Made by a program: the position numbers and the translations under genes
The notes under the pieces: model-generated
What the model saw: only the letters and a program-made list of their open reading frames with translations
What the model was told of the DNA's origin: nothing
Databases searched by the model: none
In this document: positions 35,047 to 43,992 of the stretch, piece after piece
Numbering within the stretch: position 1 is the stretch's first letter
How the letters are laid out: every line of letters begins with the position of its first letter
NCBI GenBank assembly: GCA_021793645.1
Contig: JAJYSJ010000006.1
Coordinates: forward strand, 3,867 to 67,866
Source of the DNA: Bacillota bacterium
Lineage (GTDB): Bacteria > Bacillota > Sulfobacillia > JAJZYS01 > JAJYTV01
Direction: 5' to 3'
Length of the DNA: 64,000 nt

Positions 35047-35964
35047 CTAGGGCGAGGGCACCGTGATGCTCGGCTCCCTGTACCAGTAGATCTGGTCGTA
35101 TCCCGCATGGTCCGAGTCAACCATGAACTGCCCCGGTGCGAAGCCGTAGGTGACACCATTCGAATGCATCGCCATGAACACCGGCATCGGCTCGAGCAGT
35201 CCTCCCGCCTGCCCCAGGAACCACCCGGGACCGGCAGTGCAAGCAGGTTCCCCAATCGTAGGAGGGGTGAGCTGTTCCGCAGGCTGAACCGGCCCTAGGT
35301 AGCTTATATACTGCGTAGGCTGCGGCTCAGGGGTTTGCAGGGAGTAGAGGGTGCCTCCCCGCGGTGTCTGCCCAGGTTCCGTGAGCAGCGCCTGCAAGGC
35401 ATCCTTCACAGTGACTCCCGCACCCTGCGGGAACTGCGGCAGCGGCACCTCGATCGTCACCGGACCCTTAGGCACAGGCAGGCCTGCCCCAGCGAGCAGG
35501 CGCTGCTGGGACGGCGTCAACCCCATCTCCTGAATATAGATCTGTCCTCCGGAACCGCTTGGATCCCTCTGTGCGTGGATCGTCCCCTGTGGTCCGGCCG
35601 CATCGAGGCCGCGCACCACGAAGCCCCCGAGCAGCGCCTTGGCCTGCAGCGGCGTATCGGCTGGATCGCCGAGCCACACCGCGATATTGCCAAGGACAAG
35701 CCGGGGGCCGTACTCGCTGCCCATCAGTTCTTGCGTCGGGACGGGGAGCTTCGTGTTCTGCGCAATGCGCATGTCCGTCTGCTCCCAGCCCGGGAAGCAC
35801 GCGCTGACCCAGGCGGAGTAGTTCGCTTTTTTGGATGCCTGCGCCTTGCTGCGCAGATCGGGGGACACCGCACGGTGCGCGCCGCAACCGGCGAGCAGCA
35901 TCGCCGTCAAACCGCAAAGCGCCAGCGCACGGACCTGCCCTCCGCTTGCCCGCACCCTGCTCAC
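35047..35964 (-). CDS. Uncharacterised lipoprotein downstream of the molybdenum hydroxylase genes
   Basis: The 305-residue protein has a lipoprotein signal with LLAGC (Cys27) and no recognisable domain afterwards. The outer part is rich in Pro, Gly and Gln. It has conserved-looking Trp and Cys residues, for example VSACFPGWEQTDMRIAQN and IGEPACTAGPGWFLGQAGG. Two cysteines outside the lipobox could form a disulfide. It begins 17 bases after the molybdopterin-subunit stop on the same strand, so it is probably in that operon. A role with an exported partner is possible but unknown. Confidence 0.75.
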   Translation of the reverse strand: MSRVRASGGQVRALALCGLTAMLLAGCGAHRAVSPDLRSKAQASKKANYSAWVSACFPGWEQTDMRIAQNTKLPVPTQELMGSEYGPRLVLGNIAVWLGDPADTPLQAKALLGGFVVRGLDAAGPQGTIHAQRDPSGSGGQIYIQEMGLTPSQQRLLAGAGLPVPKGPVTIEVPLPQFPQGAGVTVKDALQALLTEPGQTPRGGTLYSLQTPEPQPTQYISYLGPVQPAEQLTPPTIGEPACTAGPGWFLGQAGGLLEPMPVFMAMHSNGVTYGFAPGQFMVDSDHAGYDQIYWYREPSITVPSP

Positions 35965-35981
35965 CGTCCCCCGCCGGTTTC

Positions 35982-38234
35982 CTACTGCCTCTCGTTCGCT
36001 GAAGCCAGGCGCACCACGCGCTCGGGGGTAAGCGGCAACTGGCGAGCCATCCCGCCGCCAATCGGCAGCAGGGCGTCTTCCACGGCTCCCGCGATTGCCG
36101 CCAGAGCCGGTACGGTTCCTCCCTCGCCTACCCCTTTAACACCCAAGGGATTGCGCGGTGACGGCGAACAGAGGTGGTGGATTTCGGCCGCAGGCACATC
36201 AAGCGCCGTCGGCAGCGGGTAGTCCATGAAGCTCCCGGTGAGGAGCTGGCCCTGGTTATCGTAGACGAGCTCCTCAAGCAGCGCTGCGGCAACGCCGAAG
36301 GCGAGTCCGCCCTGAATCTGACCATCCACAAGGCGCGGGCTGATGACGTTGCCGCAGTCGTCGACGATGATGTACTTCAGGATCTCGACGGAACCCGTCA
36401 GCGGGTCCACCGCGACCATTGCAATATGACAGCCGTCGGCGTAGGTCGGCTGCTCGGGCCTGAACACGGCTTCGGCCCGGAGGTGCTCGCCCTTGGCCTC
36501 GATGCTCGCCGCAAGATCGCGCAGCTGCAGACCTCCCTGGGGTGCGTCGACGCGTCCGGGGGACAATGAAAGCCGTTCCTTCGCCTCGCCCAGGATGGCG
36601 CCAGCCTCCGTGAGCACCATATCCTCCAGCTTCTTGCATGCGAGATGCACGGCGGATCCCGCCATTACCGTCGCACGGCTGCCGAACGTGCCGATGCCCG
36701 CAGGGACGAGCGCCGTGTCCGTATCAGCGTAGACGATCTGCCCTGGCGTTTGGCTGAGAGCAGAGCAGGCGATCTGGGTGAAGGTGGTTTCGTGCCCCTG
36801 TCCCTGGGCAGGAGAACCAGACGCGATGCGGATGCGCCCATCCTCGAGCAGGTCGACTACACCCATCTCGAATGGTGCGACGCCGGTATCCTCGGTGAAC
36901 ATGGCAATACCAACACCGATCCGGCGCCCGTCCGGCAGCGGTGCTTTCTGGCGTTCGCGCCAGGTCTCGATGTCTGCAGCCTTGAGCGCGGTCTCCAGCG
37001 CCAAGGGGTAGTCGCCGCTGTCGTAGACGATGACGCCGTTGCCGTTGCGGTCCGGGATGCGCGTGTCATAGGGCATCTCGTGCGGCTCGATGAGATTGCG
37101 GCGACGAATCTCCGCTCGGTCGATCCCGAGTCGCCGAGAGAGGGCGTCGAGCATCCGCTCCATTACGAAGTTCCCTTCGGGCCTGCCGGCGCCGCGATAT
37201 GGTCCCACTGGCACCTTGTGCGTGTGCACGTCGCGGATGCGGCAGCGGTACGCAGAGAGGTGATAAGGGCCTGGGATCGTTACGGCCGTCGTCCTGCCAT
37301 AGCCGACCCGCGCCTGGTAGGCGCCCGCGTCCAGCAGGATGTCGTCGTCCACTGCGAGGAGCGTGCCGTCCCTGCGGGCAGCGACGCGTATGCGGTGCAC
37401 CTGGGCCCGGGAGTGGACGGTCGAGAGGAAATGCTCGCGGCGATCCTCCTGGAAGCGCACCGGTCGCTGGAGCTTCAGCGCCAGGTATGCGACGAGAATG
37501 TCATCTGGGTAGACGCCGTTCTTCACACCAAAGCCGCCCCCGACGTCCTGCGCAACGACCCTGACAAGTTCCGGCGCAAGCGACAGCGCCTTGGCCAGGC
37601 CTTGGCGCAGGCCATGCGGGCCCTGCGTTGCCGCGTAGACGAGAAGGCCTTCACCCTCCGGCATCGCCAGGATGGCCCGCCCCTCCAGCGGCTGAGCTGT
37701 CGCGCGGCCGATCGCCAGCCGCTCCTCGAGCACGATGTCTGCGGCTGCAAAGAGCGGCTCCACCTCGCCGAATCCGATCACCGAATCGCCGAGTGTGACC
37801 GCTGCCTCTCCAGACTCTTCGACGATGCGCTCCACGTCAGAAAGCACGGGCAGCCGACGATAGCGGACGAACAGCTTCTCCAGTGCGTCCTCTGCAACGT
37901 AGCGGTCTTCTGCAAGTGCAGCCGCCACGCCTTGGCCGACGTACAGCGTCTCACCCGCCACGAGCGGCGGCTGTCCGAGCGCGAAAAGGCCCGGCGCCTC
38001 CTCCTGCAGCTGGGCGCCAGTAACCACGTGCACCACGCCGGGAAGCGCGCTGGCGCCGCGGTCTTCAATGCTGACGATCTCCGCATGTGCGTGCAGGCTC
38101 CGCAGGACGGCGAGCTCCAGCACGTGAGGGACGCGCATATCCCCGACGAAGCGGCCCTGCCCCTTGAGCAGCCGGTCGTCCTCCAGGCGGAGAAGGTCAT
38201 CCCCGATCCCGCCGCGGTTCTTGACGCTCGGCAT
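35982..38234 (-). CDS. Molybdopterin-binding subunit of a xanthine dehydrogenase/CoxL-family hydroxylase
   Basis: The 750-residue large subunit binds the molybdenum cofactor. It shows AQDVGGGFGVKNGVYPD (about 229-244), the active-site loop VGPYRGAGRPEG (345-351) and the C-terminal catalytic glutamate region GVKGVGEGGTVPALAAIAGAV. The loop PYRGAGR is the form II type. True aerobic CO dehydrogenase (form I) has AYRCSFR there. The enzyme is therefore more likely an aldehyde, purine or other heterocycle hydroxylase than a CO dehydrogenase. It overlaps the FeS-subunit stop by one base (TGATG). No maturation genes (XdhC/CoxF type) are nearby. Confidence 0.9.
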   Translation of the reverse strand: MPSVKNRGGIGDDLLRLEDDRLLKGQGRFVGDMRVPHVLELAVLRSLHAHAEIVSIEDRGASALPGVVHVVTGAQLQEEAPGLFALGQPPLVAGETLYVGQGVAAALAEDRYVAEDALEKLFVRYRRLPVLSDVERIVEESGEAAVTLGDSVIGFGEVEPLFAAADIVLEERLAIGRATAQPLEGRAILAMPEGEGLLVYAATQGPHGLRQGLAKALSLAPELVRVVAQDVGGGFGVKNGVYPDDILVAYLALKLQRPVRFQEDRREHFLSTVHSRAQVHRIRVAARRDGTLLAVDDDILLDAGAYQARVGYGRTTAVTIPGPYHLSAYRCRIRDVHTHKVPVGPYRGAGRPEGNFVMERMLDALSRRLGIDRAEIRRRNLIEPHEMPYDTRIPDRNGNGVIVYDSGDYPLALETALKAADIETWRERQKAPLPDGRRIGVGIAMFTEDTGVAPFEMGVVDLLEDGRIRIASGSPAQGQGHETTFTQIACSALSQTPGQIVYADTDTALVPAGIGTFGSRATVMAGSAVHLACKKLEDMVLTEAGAILGEAKERLSLSPGRVDAPQGGLQLRDLAASIEAKGEHLRAEAVFRPEQPTYADGCHIAMVAVDPLTGSVEILKYIIVDDCGNVISPRLVDGQIQGGLAFGVAAALLEELVYDNQGQLLTGSFMDYPLPTALDVPAAEIHHLCSPSPRNPLGVKGVGEGGTVPALAAIAGAVEDALLPIGGGMARQLPLTPERVVRLASANERQ

Positions 38235-38731
38235 CAGGCATCCCTCCCTTTCGCCCCATGCAGGGTATCCGCCGCCTCACGCACCGCCTGCACGATGTTC
38301 TCGTAGCCGGTGCACCGGCAGATCTGTCCGGAAAGCGCCTGCCTGATCTCAGTCTCGCTGGGATCGGGGTTCACTGTCAGTAGTTCCTTGGCAGCCATCA
38401 GGAACCCCGGCGTGCAGTAGCCGCACTGCAGTGCATGGTGGCGGTGGAATGCCTCTTGGAGCGGGTGCAGCGACTCATTAGCCAGCCCCTCGACGGTCTC
38501 CACGGCCGCACCGTCCAGCTGGGAGGCAAAGATCAGGCACGAGCGCACTGCGACGCCGTCCAGCAGGACCGTGCAGGCGCCGCACGCACCCTGCTCACAT
38601 CCGGTGTGGGTTCCCGTCAGGCCAAGGTCGTAGCGCAGGAAGTCGGCAAGCGTGCGGCGTGCCTCAACCTGCTGCGAGACACTGCTGCCATTCACCGTAA
38701 GGTTGATCCGGATCCGGTCCTCAGCTTGCAT
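38234..38731 (-). CDS. 2x[2Fe-2S] iron-sulfur subunit of molybdenum hydroxylase
   Basis: The 165-residue small subunit carries electrons from the molybdenum site to FAD. The N-terminal plant-ferredoxin-type cluster uses CEQGACGACTVLLDG and the distal Cys in VRSCL. The C-terminal helical cluster uses QCGYCTPGFLMA and ICRCTGYENIV. Length and all eight cysteines are standard. It sits between the FAD and molybdopterin genes, with one-base overlaps (TGATG) on both sides. Confidence 0.95.
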   Translation of the reverse strand: MQAEDRIRINLTVNGSSVSQQVEARRTLADFLRYDLGLTGTHTGCEQGACGACTVLLDGVAVRSCLIFASQLDGAAVETVEGLANESLHPLQEAFHRHHALQCGYCTPGFLMAAKELLTVNPDPSETEIRQALSGQICRCTGYENIVQAVREAADTLHGAKGRDA

Positions 38732-39609
38732 CAGGCTACCTCCCGTGCGGCGCGCGAAGCGGCGATCAGCAGCGCCCGCTCGACCAGGGTCTGCGCGAGC
38801 TGCGTGCGATAGGCCGCCGAGGCCTGAACATCATCCGTCGGTTCTATCCCCTGTGCTGCGATCCGTGCCGCCTCTAACAGCACGGCCGGTTCGGCGCGGC
38901 GCCCAATGAGGAACTGTTCCGCCCCTGTCGCGCGCAAGGGTGAAGGCCCGACGCCTGCGAGCGACAGTGCTGCTCCTTGCACGGCACCTTCCGCATCCAG
39001 ATGCACAAGCGCTGCGACTGCCACCAGGGCGAAGTCGCCATGGCGGCGGGCGAATTCAAGGAACGCGGAGCCGGTGCCTTGTGCGGGAATGGGGAAAAGC
39101 AGGTCGGTCGCCACTTCGTCCGGCGCGAGCGCCGTTTGAAAGTATCCGAGGAAGAAGTCGCTTGCCGCAATCTCGCGCGCACCCTGAGGCCCCTGCACCC
39201 GGACCGATCCATCCAGCGCAAGCAGCACGGCGGGAGTTTCGGCAGCGGGGTCGGCGTGACAGCAGCTGCCGACAAGCGTGCCGCGGCTGCGGATCTGCGC
39301 GTGGCCGATTTCCGCAATGGCTTCCGCCAACAGCGGGATCTGCGCCAGTACAATGGGCGAGTGTTCCGCCTCTTTCTGGCGCACCAGCAGCCCCACGCGC
39401 AGAAGGCCGTCCTCGACGGCTATCGTATTGCGCTGAGGCATGCGGTTCAGGTCGATCAGTACGCCCGGGCGCGACAGCCGAAGGTTCATCATTGGCACTA
39501 GACTCTGGCCGCCGGCGAGCAGCTTCGCCGTGTCACCGTGTTCTGTGAGCAGGGCGACTGCATCAGCCACATCGCTTGCAGCCACGTAGCGAAAGCTTGC
39601 TGGTTTCAT
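38731..39609 (-). CDS. FAD-binding subunit of molybdenum hydroxylase
   Basis: The 292-residue middle subunit binds FAD. The first FAD motif is KLLAGGQSLVPMMNLRLSRP. The second is IRSRGTLVGSCCHADPAAE, where relatives usually have RNRGTxGGSxAHADPAAE. A CO-dehydrogenase flavoprotein C-terminal domain follows. ATG 39609 has GGAGGTG well placed; the longer frame from 39762 crosses the uvrB terminator and is rejected. The gene order FAD, FeS, Mo is the usual coxMSL order. No regulator of the operon is seen next to it. Confidence 0.93.
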   Translation of the reverse strand: MKPASFRYVAASDVADAVALLTEHGDTAKLLAGGQSLVPMMNLRLSRPGVLIDLNRMPQRNTIAVEDGLLRVGLLVRQKEAEHSPIVLAQIPLLAEAIAEIGHAQIRSRGTLVGSCCHADPAAETPAVLLALDGSVRVQGPQGAREIAASDFFLGYFQTALAPDEVATDLLFPIPAQGTGSAFLEFARRHGDFALVAVAALVHLDAEGAVQGAALSLAGVGPSPLRATGAEQFLIGRRAEPAVLLEAARIAAQGIEPTDDVQASAAYRTQLAQTLVERALLIAASRAAREVA

Positions 39610-39635
39610 GGGACACCTCCATGAACGCGAAAGAT

Positions 39636-39655
39636 CCCAAGGGGGCGCCCTTGGG
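39636..39655 (-). terminator. uvrB terminator
   Basis: CCCAAGGG and CCCTTGGG flank a 4-base loop, starting 61 bases after the uvrB stop. A short T-rich tract (ATCTTTC) follows on the minus strand. It separates uvrB from the molybdenum hydroxylase operon. Confidence 0.7.
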
Positions 39656-39715
39656 CCCTCTTCAACCGTAGAAGGATTCGTGCGCAGGTGGGCGATGCCT
39701 GCTAGGGGGGAGCGC

Positions 39716-41704
39716 TTAGCGTTTGGCGCGGTGTTCCGCCCGCCGTGCCTCCAGTTCCCCAATCAGGTCGCGCACCACAGCGGCCCGTTCGAACTCCAGA
39801 GCCCGTGCAGCCTCACGCATCTCGCGCCGCAGCTTCTCGAGCAGCTTCGGGATGTCGCGGGCCTTGACGCTCTCGATACCCTTCTCGTCCAAGGCCTGCA
39901 CAGTCAGAGGCTTCGTCGCTTCGATGACGTCGCGCACCGCTTTCTCGACGCCCTGGGGCGTAATCCCGTGCTCTTGGTTGAACTCCGCCTGCCGTTGGCG
40001 GCGGCGATCCGTCTCGGAGATCGCCTGCGCCATCGAGTTTGTCACGACATCGGCATACAGGATCACCCTGCCCTCGAGATTGCGCGCGGCCCGCCCGATC
40101 GTCTGCACGAGCGCCGTCGCGGAGCGCAGGTAGCCCTCCTTGTCGGCGTCGAGGATCGCCACCAGCGCGACTTCCGGGAGGTCGAGCCCCTCGCGCAGCA
40201 GGTTGATGCCCACAAGCACATCGAACACGCCGAGACGCAGGTCGCGGATGATCGCCATCCGCTCCATCGTCTCGATGTCCGAGTGCATGTAGCGCACCTT
40301 CACACCGATTTCCTTGAGGTAGTCCGTCAGTTCCTCGGACATCTTCTTGGTCAGTGTGGTGACAAGGACGCGCTGGTGCTTTTTTGTGCGCTGGCGGATC
40401 TCGTGCAGCAGGTCGTCGATCTGCCCCTTGGTGGGGCGGATCTCCACTTCCGGATCCAAAAGCCCGGTCGGCCGAACGATCTGCTCAACGACCCGGGAAG
40501 AGCGGGAAAGCTCGAAGTTTGTTGGGGTCGCAGAGACGTAGACGACCTGGTTGAGGCGCTCCATGAACTCGTCGAAGCGCAGCGGGCGGTTGTCGTACGC
40601 CGACGGCAGACGGAAGCCGTACTCCACCAGCGTCTCCTTGCGCGACCGGTCGCCGGCGTACATCGCGCGCACCTGCGGCAGCGACTGGTGCGACTCGTCG
40701 ACGAACAGCATGAAGTCCTTCGGGAAGAAGTCGAGCAGCGTGTACGGCGGGGCTCCCGGGGGACGCCCCGTAAGGTGGCGGGAGTAGTTTTCGATGCCTG
40801 GGCAGAAGCCGAGCTCCTGCAGCATCTCCATGTCATGGCGCGTACGCTGCTCGATGCGCTGGGCCTCGAGCAGCTTGCCCTGCGAGCGGAAGTAGAGGAG
40901 CTGCGTCTCGAGTTCCTCTTCGATCGTCTTGATCGCGCGCTCTCGCTTGTCCTTCGAGGTGACATAGTGCGAGGCGGGGTAGATCGCAACGTGATGGCGT
41001 GCTCCGAGGATCTCGCCCGTCAGGACATCCACCTCGAGGATGCGTTCGATGAGGTCCCCATTGAACTCGACGCGGATCGCCCGCTCCTCGTTCGAGGCCG
41101 GCAGGATCTCCAGCACCTCGCCGCGCACGCGGAAGGTGCCGCGCGTGAAGTTCATGTCGTTGCGGTCGTACTGGATGTCGACGAGCTTGCGCAAAATCTC
41201 GCGGCGGTCGCGCTCCTGGCCCGCTCTCAGGGAGAGGCACAGATCGCGGTAGTCTTCCGGCGATCCCAGGCCGTAGATGCAGCTGACCGACGCGACGATG
41301 ATCACGTCACGCCGCTCAAACAGGCCCGTCGTGGCGGCGTGGCGCAGCTTGTCGATCTCGTCGTTGATCGTTGCATCCTTCTCGATGTAGGTGTCGCTCG
41401 TGGCGATGTACGCTTCGGGCTGGTAGTAATCGTAGTAGGAAACGAAGTACTCGACGGCATTGTGCGGAAAGAACGACTGGAACTCGCCGCACAGCTGGGC
41501 CGCCAGAGTCTTGTTGTGCGCAAGGACCAGCGTGGGGCGCTGCAGTTCCTGGATGGTCCAGGCCATGGTGGCCGTCTTGCCCGACCCCGTCACTCCGAGG
41601 AGGGTTTGCTCCCGCAGTCCTTCGCGCAGTCCCTCGCTGAGCGCCGCGATCGCCTTGGGCTGATCGCCTGCAGGCTTGTAGCTGGACTCGATCTGAAAGT
41701 CCAA
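39716..41704 (-). CDS. uvrB: Excinuclease ABC subunit UvrB
   Basis: UvrB is the helicase-like damage-verification subunit of nucleotide excision repair. The 662-residue protein has Walker [14 protein letters not shown], the beta-hairpin region [20 protein letters not shown], the DEAD-like [11 protein letters not shown], motif [11 protein letters not shown] and the C-terminal UvrC-binding helix pair ([20 protein letters not shown]). TTG 41704 has GGAGGGG upstream. A LexA-like box and -10 element lie about 75-100 bases upstream. It is monocistronic, away from uvrA-uvrC. Confidence 0.97.
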   Translation of the reverse strand: MDFQIESSYKPAGDQPKAIAALSEGLREGLREQTLLGVTGSGKTATMAWTIQELQRPTLVLAHNKTLAAQLCGEFQSFFPHNAVEYFVSYYDYYQPEAYIATSDTYIEKDATINDEIDKLRHAATTGLFERRDVIIVASVSCIYGLGSPEDYRDLCLSLRAGQERDRREILRKLVDIQYDRNDMNFTRGTFRVRGEVLEILPASNEERAIRVEFNGDLIERILEVDVLTGEILGARHHVAIYPASHYVTSKDKRERAIKTIEEELETQLLYFRSQGKLLEAQRIEQRTRHDMEMLQELGFCPGIENYSRHLTGRPPGAPPYTLLDFFPKDFMLFVDESHQSLPQVRAMYAGDRSRKETLVEYGFRLPSAYDNRPLRFDEFMERLNQVVYVSATPTNFELSRSSRVVEQIVRPTGLLDPEVEIRPTKGQIDDLLHEIRQRTKKHQRVLVTTLTKKMSEELTDYLKEIGVKVRYMHSDIETMERMAIIRDLRLGVFDVLVGINLLREGLDLPEVALVAILDADKEGYLRSATALVQTIGRAARNLEGRVILYADVVTNSMAQAISETDRRRQRQAEFNQEHGITPQGVEKAVRDVIEATKPLTVQALDEKGIESVKARDIPKLLEKLRREMREAARALEFERAAVVRDLIGELEARRAEHRAKR

Positions 41705-41778
41705 GCAGGCATCCCCTCCATTGGTCCAGTACTGTCCCGGCGCAGCTGCTGTGTCGCGTGGTCCTGTCGGGCGAAGTG

Positions 41779-41803
41779 CGCACGCTTGTTCGCTTTGAGT
41801 ATA
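41779..41803 (-). promoter_or_regulatory. uvrB promoter -10 and LexA-like box
   Basis: On the minus strand TATACT (41803-41798) is followed five bases later by CGAACAAGCGTGCG (41792-41779). The second element differs by one base from the DinR consensus CGAACRNRYGTTYG and would cover the transcription start. No good -35 is visible. The similar box at uvrA supports SOS control of both. Confidence 0.55.
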
Positions 41804-41995
41804 GCCTGTTGGAGAAGGGTGTGGGCGCCGTCTCTCGGATCACGAACAAAGAAGCCCGCCGGCAAAGGCCTTGCTGCGCCAATGCAGAGTGAGCGGCGCA
41901 ATACCGCCGCACCCTTCTCGGCTCCGGATGGGCGTGCAGGATAAGTTCATCGCCACACTTGGAGAACTCGGGCTGTCAGTGCCCCTAGGCCGCGC

Positions 41996-42214
41996 TCAGC
42001 GGCCGGGGCGTCTGCGGTAGGCGCGGAGGACCAGCATGGCCTGCGCGATCGGCACCCCGACGAGGTAGACGCCCAGCCCAAGCAGCACGAGTCCGACCGG
42101 CAGGGCCACCCAGTCCGACCGGGTCAGGGCCGTGTAGCTCAGTGCGGTCCCCACGACACCTGCAAGGATCCCGGGCACGATGCGCCAAGGGGTGGGACGC
42201 GGTGGCAGGCGCAT
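41996..42214 (-). CDS. Small two-helix membrane protein in the cytochrome b operon
   Basis: The 72-residue protein has two hydrophobic helices (IVPGILAGVVGTALSYTAL and VALPVGLVLLGLGVYLVGVP) and a basic C-terminus (RAYRRRPGR). I do not know the family. ATG 42214 overlaps the stop of the preceding gene by one base (TGATG), which makes cotranslation almost certain. The longer frame to 42451 lies inside that gene and is rejected. It may be a structural subunit of the cytochrome b complex. Confidence 0.75.
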   Translation of the reverse strand: MRLPPRPTPWRIVPGILAGVVGTALSYTALTRSDWVALPVGLVLLGLGVYLVGVPIAQAMLVLRAYRRRPGR

Positions 42215-43143
42215 CAGCGTTCCTTCGGCCTGCGCCAGATCAGGCGATGGATGCCTGAAACGCGCGGGATATCGCGCAGCCCCGGAATGAACGGGACGAG
42301 CAGCAGGATCAGTGAAAGTGCGCTGATGGTAAGACCGACCAAGAGGTCCGCGGAACTCGAGGTGCTGTACGGTGGAACCTGGTAGAGCGCGGTATACAGC
42401 CAAAGCCAGACGGCTCCAGGATAGTTGTCCGGTTCGCGCATCATGCCCCACTGCGCCCCAAGCATGTGCAGAGGCGTCGCTGCGTCGGCCATCGCCTGGC
42501 CCTGCAAGAGCAGCAGCGCTTGGGTGAAGTCCGTCTGGTAGACGGAGCCGCTTTGGTTGATGGCCGCCTCCAGCAGGCCGCTCTTCGCCAGTTGGAAATA
42601 GCCGTCCAGCATGGTCGGCAACGGACCGTAGTCGCCCTTGGGCAATACGACCCCCGCGGCGTCATAGCGGGCCTTGGGAAGAACCTTGAGCGCGGCGCCC
42701 ACCCATACCTGCTGCTCGGACCGAGGCGCTGCCTCGTAGGTCAGAAGGGCAGTCTTCAGGTTTGGCGAGAGCGCGGCCGCCGACGCCAACGGCCGGAGCA
42801 CAAAAGCCTTGGGCGCGTTGATTGGGATCTGCACACCGGCCCAGGTCTGGGGCGAGAAGCCACCGATCGACTGGGCGGCGCCGGGTTGGTTGTTGTAGGG
42901 CGGCCCGTACTCCGCGATGGCCGATTGCCCAGCCAGTGCCCGCAGGGCGGTGCCCGCCAAGACCGAGGGCTCCGCCTTCGCCACGCGCTGTGCGGTGAGT
43001 GCCGGTTCGTCGGGCGAGGAGAACACCGCAGCGAGGATCAGTCCTAGACCGAGGACGATCACGAGCGCCCAGACAAGCTCCTTCAGGAGGTCGTCCGGCT
43101 TCATCGAAATCCCGCGGTAGTAGCGGCGCTGCCGATCGCTCAC
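42214..43143 (-). CDS. Uncharacterised membrane protein coupled to cytochrome b
   Basis: The 309-residue protein has an N-terminal helix (LVWALVIVLGLGLILAAVFSS) and a C-terminal helix (LLVGLTISALSLILLLVPFIP). Between them lies an exported domain of about 220 residues containing EYGPPYNNQPGAAQSIGGFSP. It has no CxxCH heme site and no Rieske cysteines. It starts with GTG overlapping the cytochrome b stop (GTGA). Its position is where subunit IV or a cytochrome c subunit would be expected, but the sequence matches neither. It is probably an accessory subunit specific to this kind of complex. Confidence 0.78.
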   Translation of the reverse strand: MSDRQRRYYRGISMKPDDLLKELVWALVIVLGLGLILAAVFSSPDEPALTAQRVAKAEPSVLAGTALRALAGQSAIAEYGPPYNNQPGAAQSIGGFSPQTWAGVQIPINAPKAFVLRPLASAAALSPNLKTALLTYEAAPRSEQQVWVGAALKVLPKARYDAAGVVLPKGDYGPLPTMLDGYFQLAKSGLLEAAINQSGSVYQTDFTQALLLLQGQAMADAATPLHMLGAQWGMMREPDNYPGAVWLWLYTALYQVPPYSTSSSADLLVGLTISALSLILLLVPFIPGLRDIPRVSGIHRLIWRRPKER

Positions 43144-43760
43144 TTGCGCCGCCCCCCCTTCCCCGGCTGCGGTGGATCGTCGATGGGACGCACGACGCCA
43201 TGCCACCGCACCATTAGGACGTGGAGGCCGATCAGGATGCCTAGGACGAGCGGCAGGATGACGATGTGGAAGCTGTACATCTGTCCGAAGTTCAGTAGGT
43301 TGAAGAAGCCGCCCACACCGAGTGCGTTCATCGCATCCTTGCCTTGCACCGCGATCCACTGGCTATCGAAGTTCTGCTGTGAGAGGAAGCCAGTCAGCGC
43401 TGTAGGCACGGAGATGAGAAACAGCAGGACGCCGATGACCCATGTCCACTGCCGTCCATCTCGCCATGCCGCCATGAAGAACTGCGCCCAAAGATGCAGG
43501 ACCATGGCAAAGAAGAAGATCTGCACGGTCCAGAAGTGCAGGCTGTTGAAGAAGTGCCCGATCCCGGAGACATGCCACCACTGCGGGCCGAACGAAACCA
43601 GAACGACGCCGCTCGCGACGAGCACCACGAAGCTCGCCAGGGTTGCCACGCCGAAGTAGTAAACGTAGGAGTGAACGTATGCCGGCAGTTCAGCCGGCAG
43701 CAAATCCTCGTACGGCAGTTCGCGGCGCAGAGTCTCCTGGGCACGCTTCGTCCAGTTCAC
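43140..43760 (-). CDS. qcrB: Cytochrome b6-type quinol-oxidising subunit (cytochrome b N-terminal half)
   Basis: This membrane subunit of a quinol:electron-acceptor complex carries two b hemes. The 206-residue protein has four helices. Heme ligands are visible as His pairs: SLHFWTVQIFFFAMVLHLW (13 residues between) and SFHIVILPLVLGILIGLHV (14 between, as in cytochrome b6). GFLSQQNFDSQWIAVQG follows helix C. It corresponds to the short b6 form and not to the fused bc1 cytochrome b. GTG 43760 has GGAGG seven bases upstream and overlaps the upstream small ORF. No Rieske or cytochrome c gene is next to it. Confidence 0.85.
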   Translation of the reverse strand: MNWTKRAQETLRRELPYEDLLPAELPAYVHSYVYYFGVATLASFVVLVASGVVLVSFGPQWWHVSGIGHFFNSLHFWTVQIFFFAMVLHLWAQFFMAAWRDGRQWTWVIGVLLFLISVPTALTGFLSQQNFDSQWIAVQGKDAMNALGVGGFFNLLNFGQMYSFHIVILPLVLGILIGLHVLMVRWHGVVRPIDDPPQPGKGGRRK

Positions 43761-43912
43761 TTCTTGGCCTCCTTGCGGCGGACGGGCAGCCACACGGCCA
43801 GGGAGAAGACCAAAACCATCAGCGCGATGGTCAGTACGTCGACCGCCGTCAGGCTAAGGAAGCCCAATCCGATCTCAGTGCCCGGAGTCGCACCAGGGAC
43901 GAGCGGATCCAT
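43757..43912 (-). CDS. Single-helix small membrane protein, first gene of the cytochrome b operon
   Basis: A 51-residue protein, MDPLVPGATPGTEIG onward. It has one membrane helix (VLTIALMVLVFSLAVWLPV) and a basic tail (RRKEAKK). ATG 43912 has an excellent Shine-Dalgarno sequence (GGGGGAGG, about eight bases upstream). The stop overlaps the cytochrome b start (GTGA), so it is almost surely translated. The family is unknown to me; small single-helix subunits are typical of b6f-like complexes, which makes a structural role likely. Confidence 0.75.
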   Translation of the reverse strand: MDPLVPGATPGTEIGLGFLSLTAVDVLTIALMVLVFSLAVWLPVRRKEAKK

Positions 43913-43952
43913 CGCTTCTACCTCCCCCTACCATACCCCTAGCGTCGCAAAA

Positions 43953-43978
43953 GCGGCACGAGACCATTCCCGTGCCGC
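43953..43978 (-). terminator. Rho-independent terminator after bactofilin
   Basis: Arms GCGGCACG and CGTGCCGC with a 10-base loop are followed on the minus strand by TTTTG. It lies 15 bases after the bactofilin stop and insulates the cytochrome b operon. Confidence 0.8.
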
Positions 43979-43992
43979 ATGAGATTCCCTCC

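Noticed and set aside
36645-38306. Long plus-strand open frame opposite the molybdopterin subunit gene
   Set aside because: The minus-strand frame has all motifs of the enzyme; the plus-strand frame has none.
35982-39609. Aerobic CO dehydrogenase (coxMSL)
   Set aside because: The gene order matches, but the active-site loop is PYRGAGR and not the AYRCSFR loop needed for form I CO dehydrogenase.
39608-41944. Long plus-strand open frame opposite uvrB
   Set aside because: Same reason: antisense to an intact uvrB, with composition typical of frame shadows.
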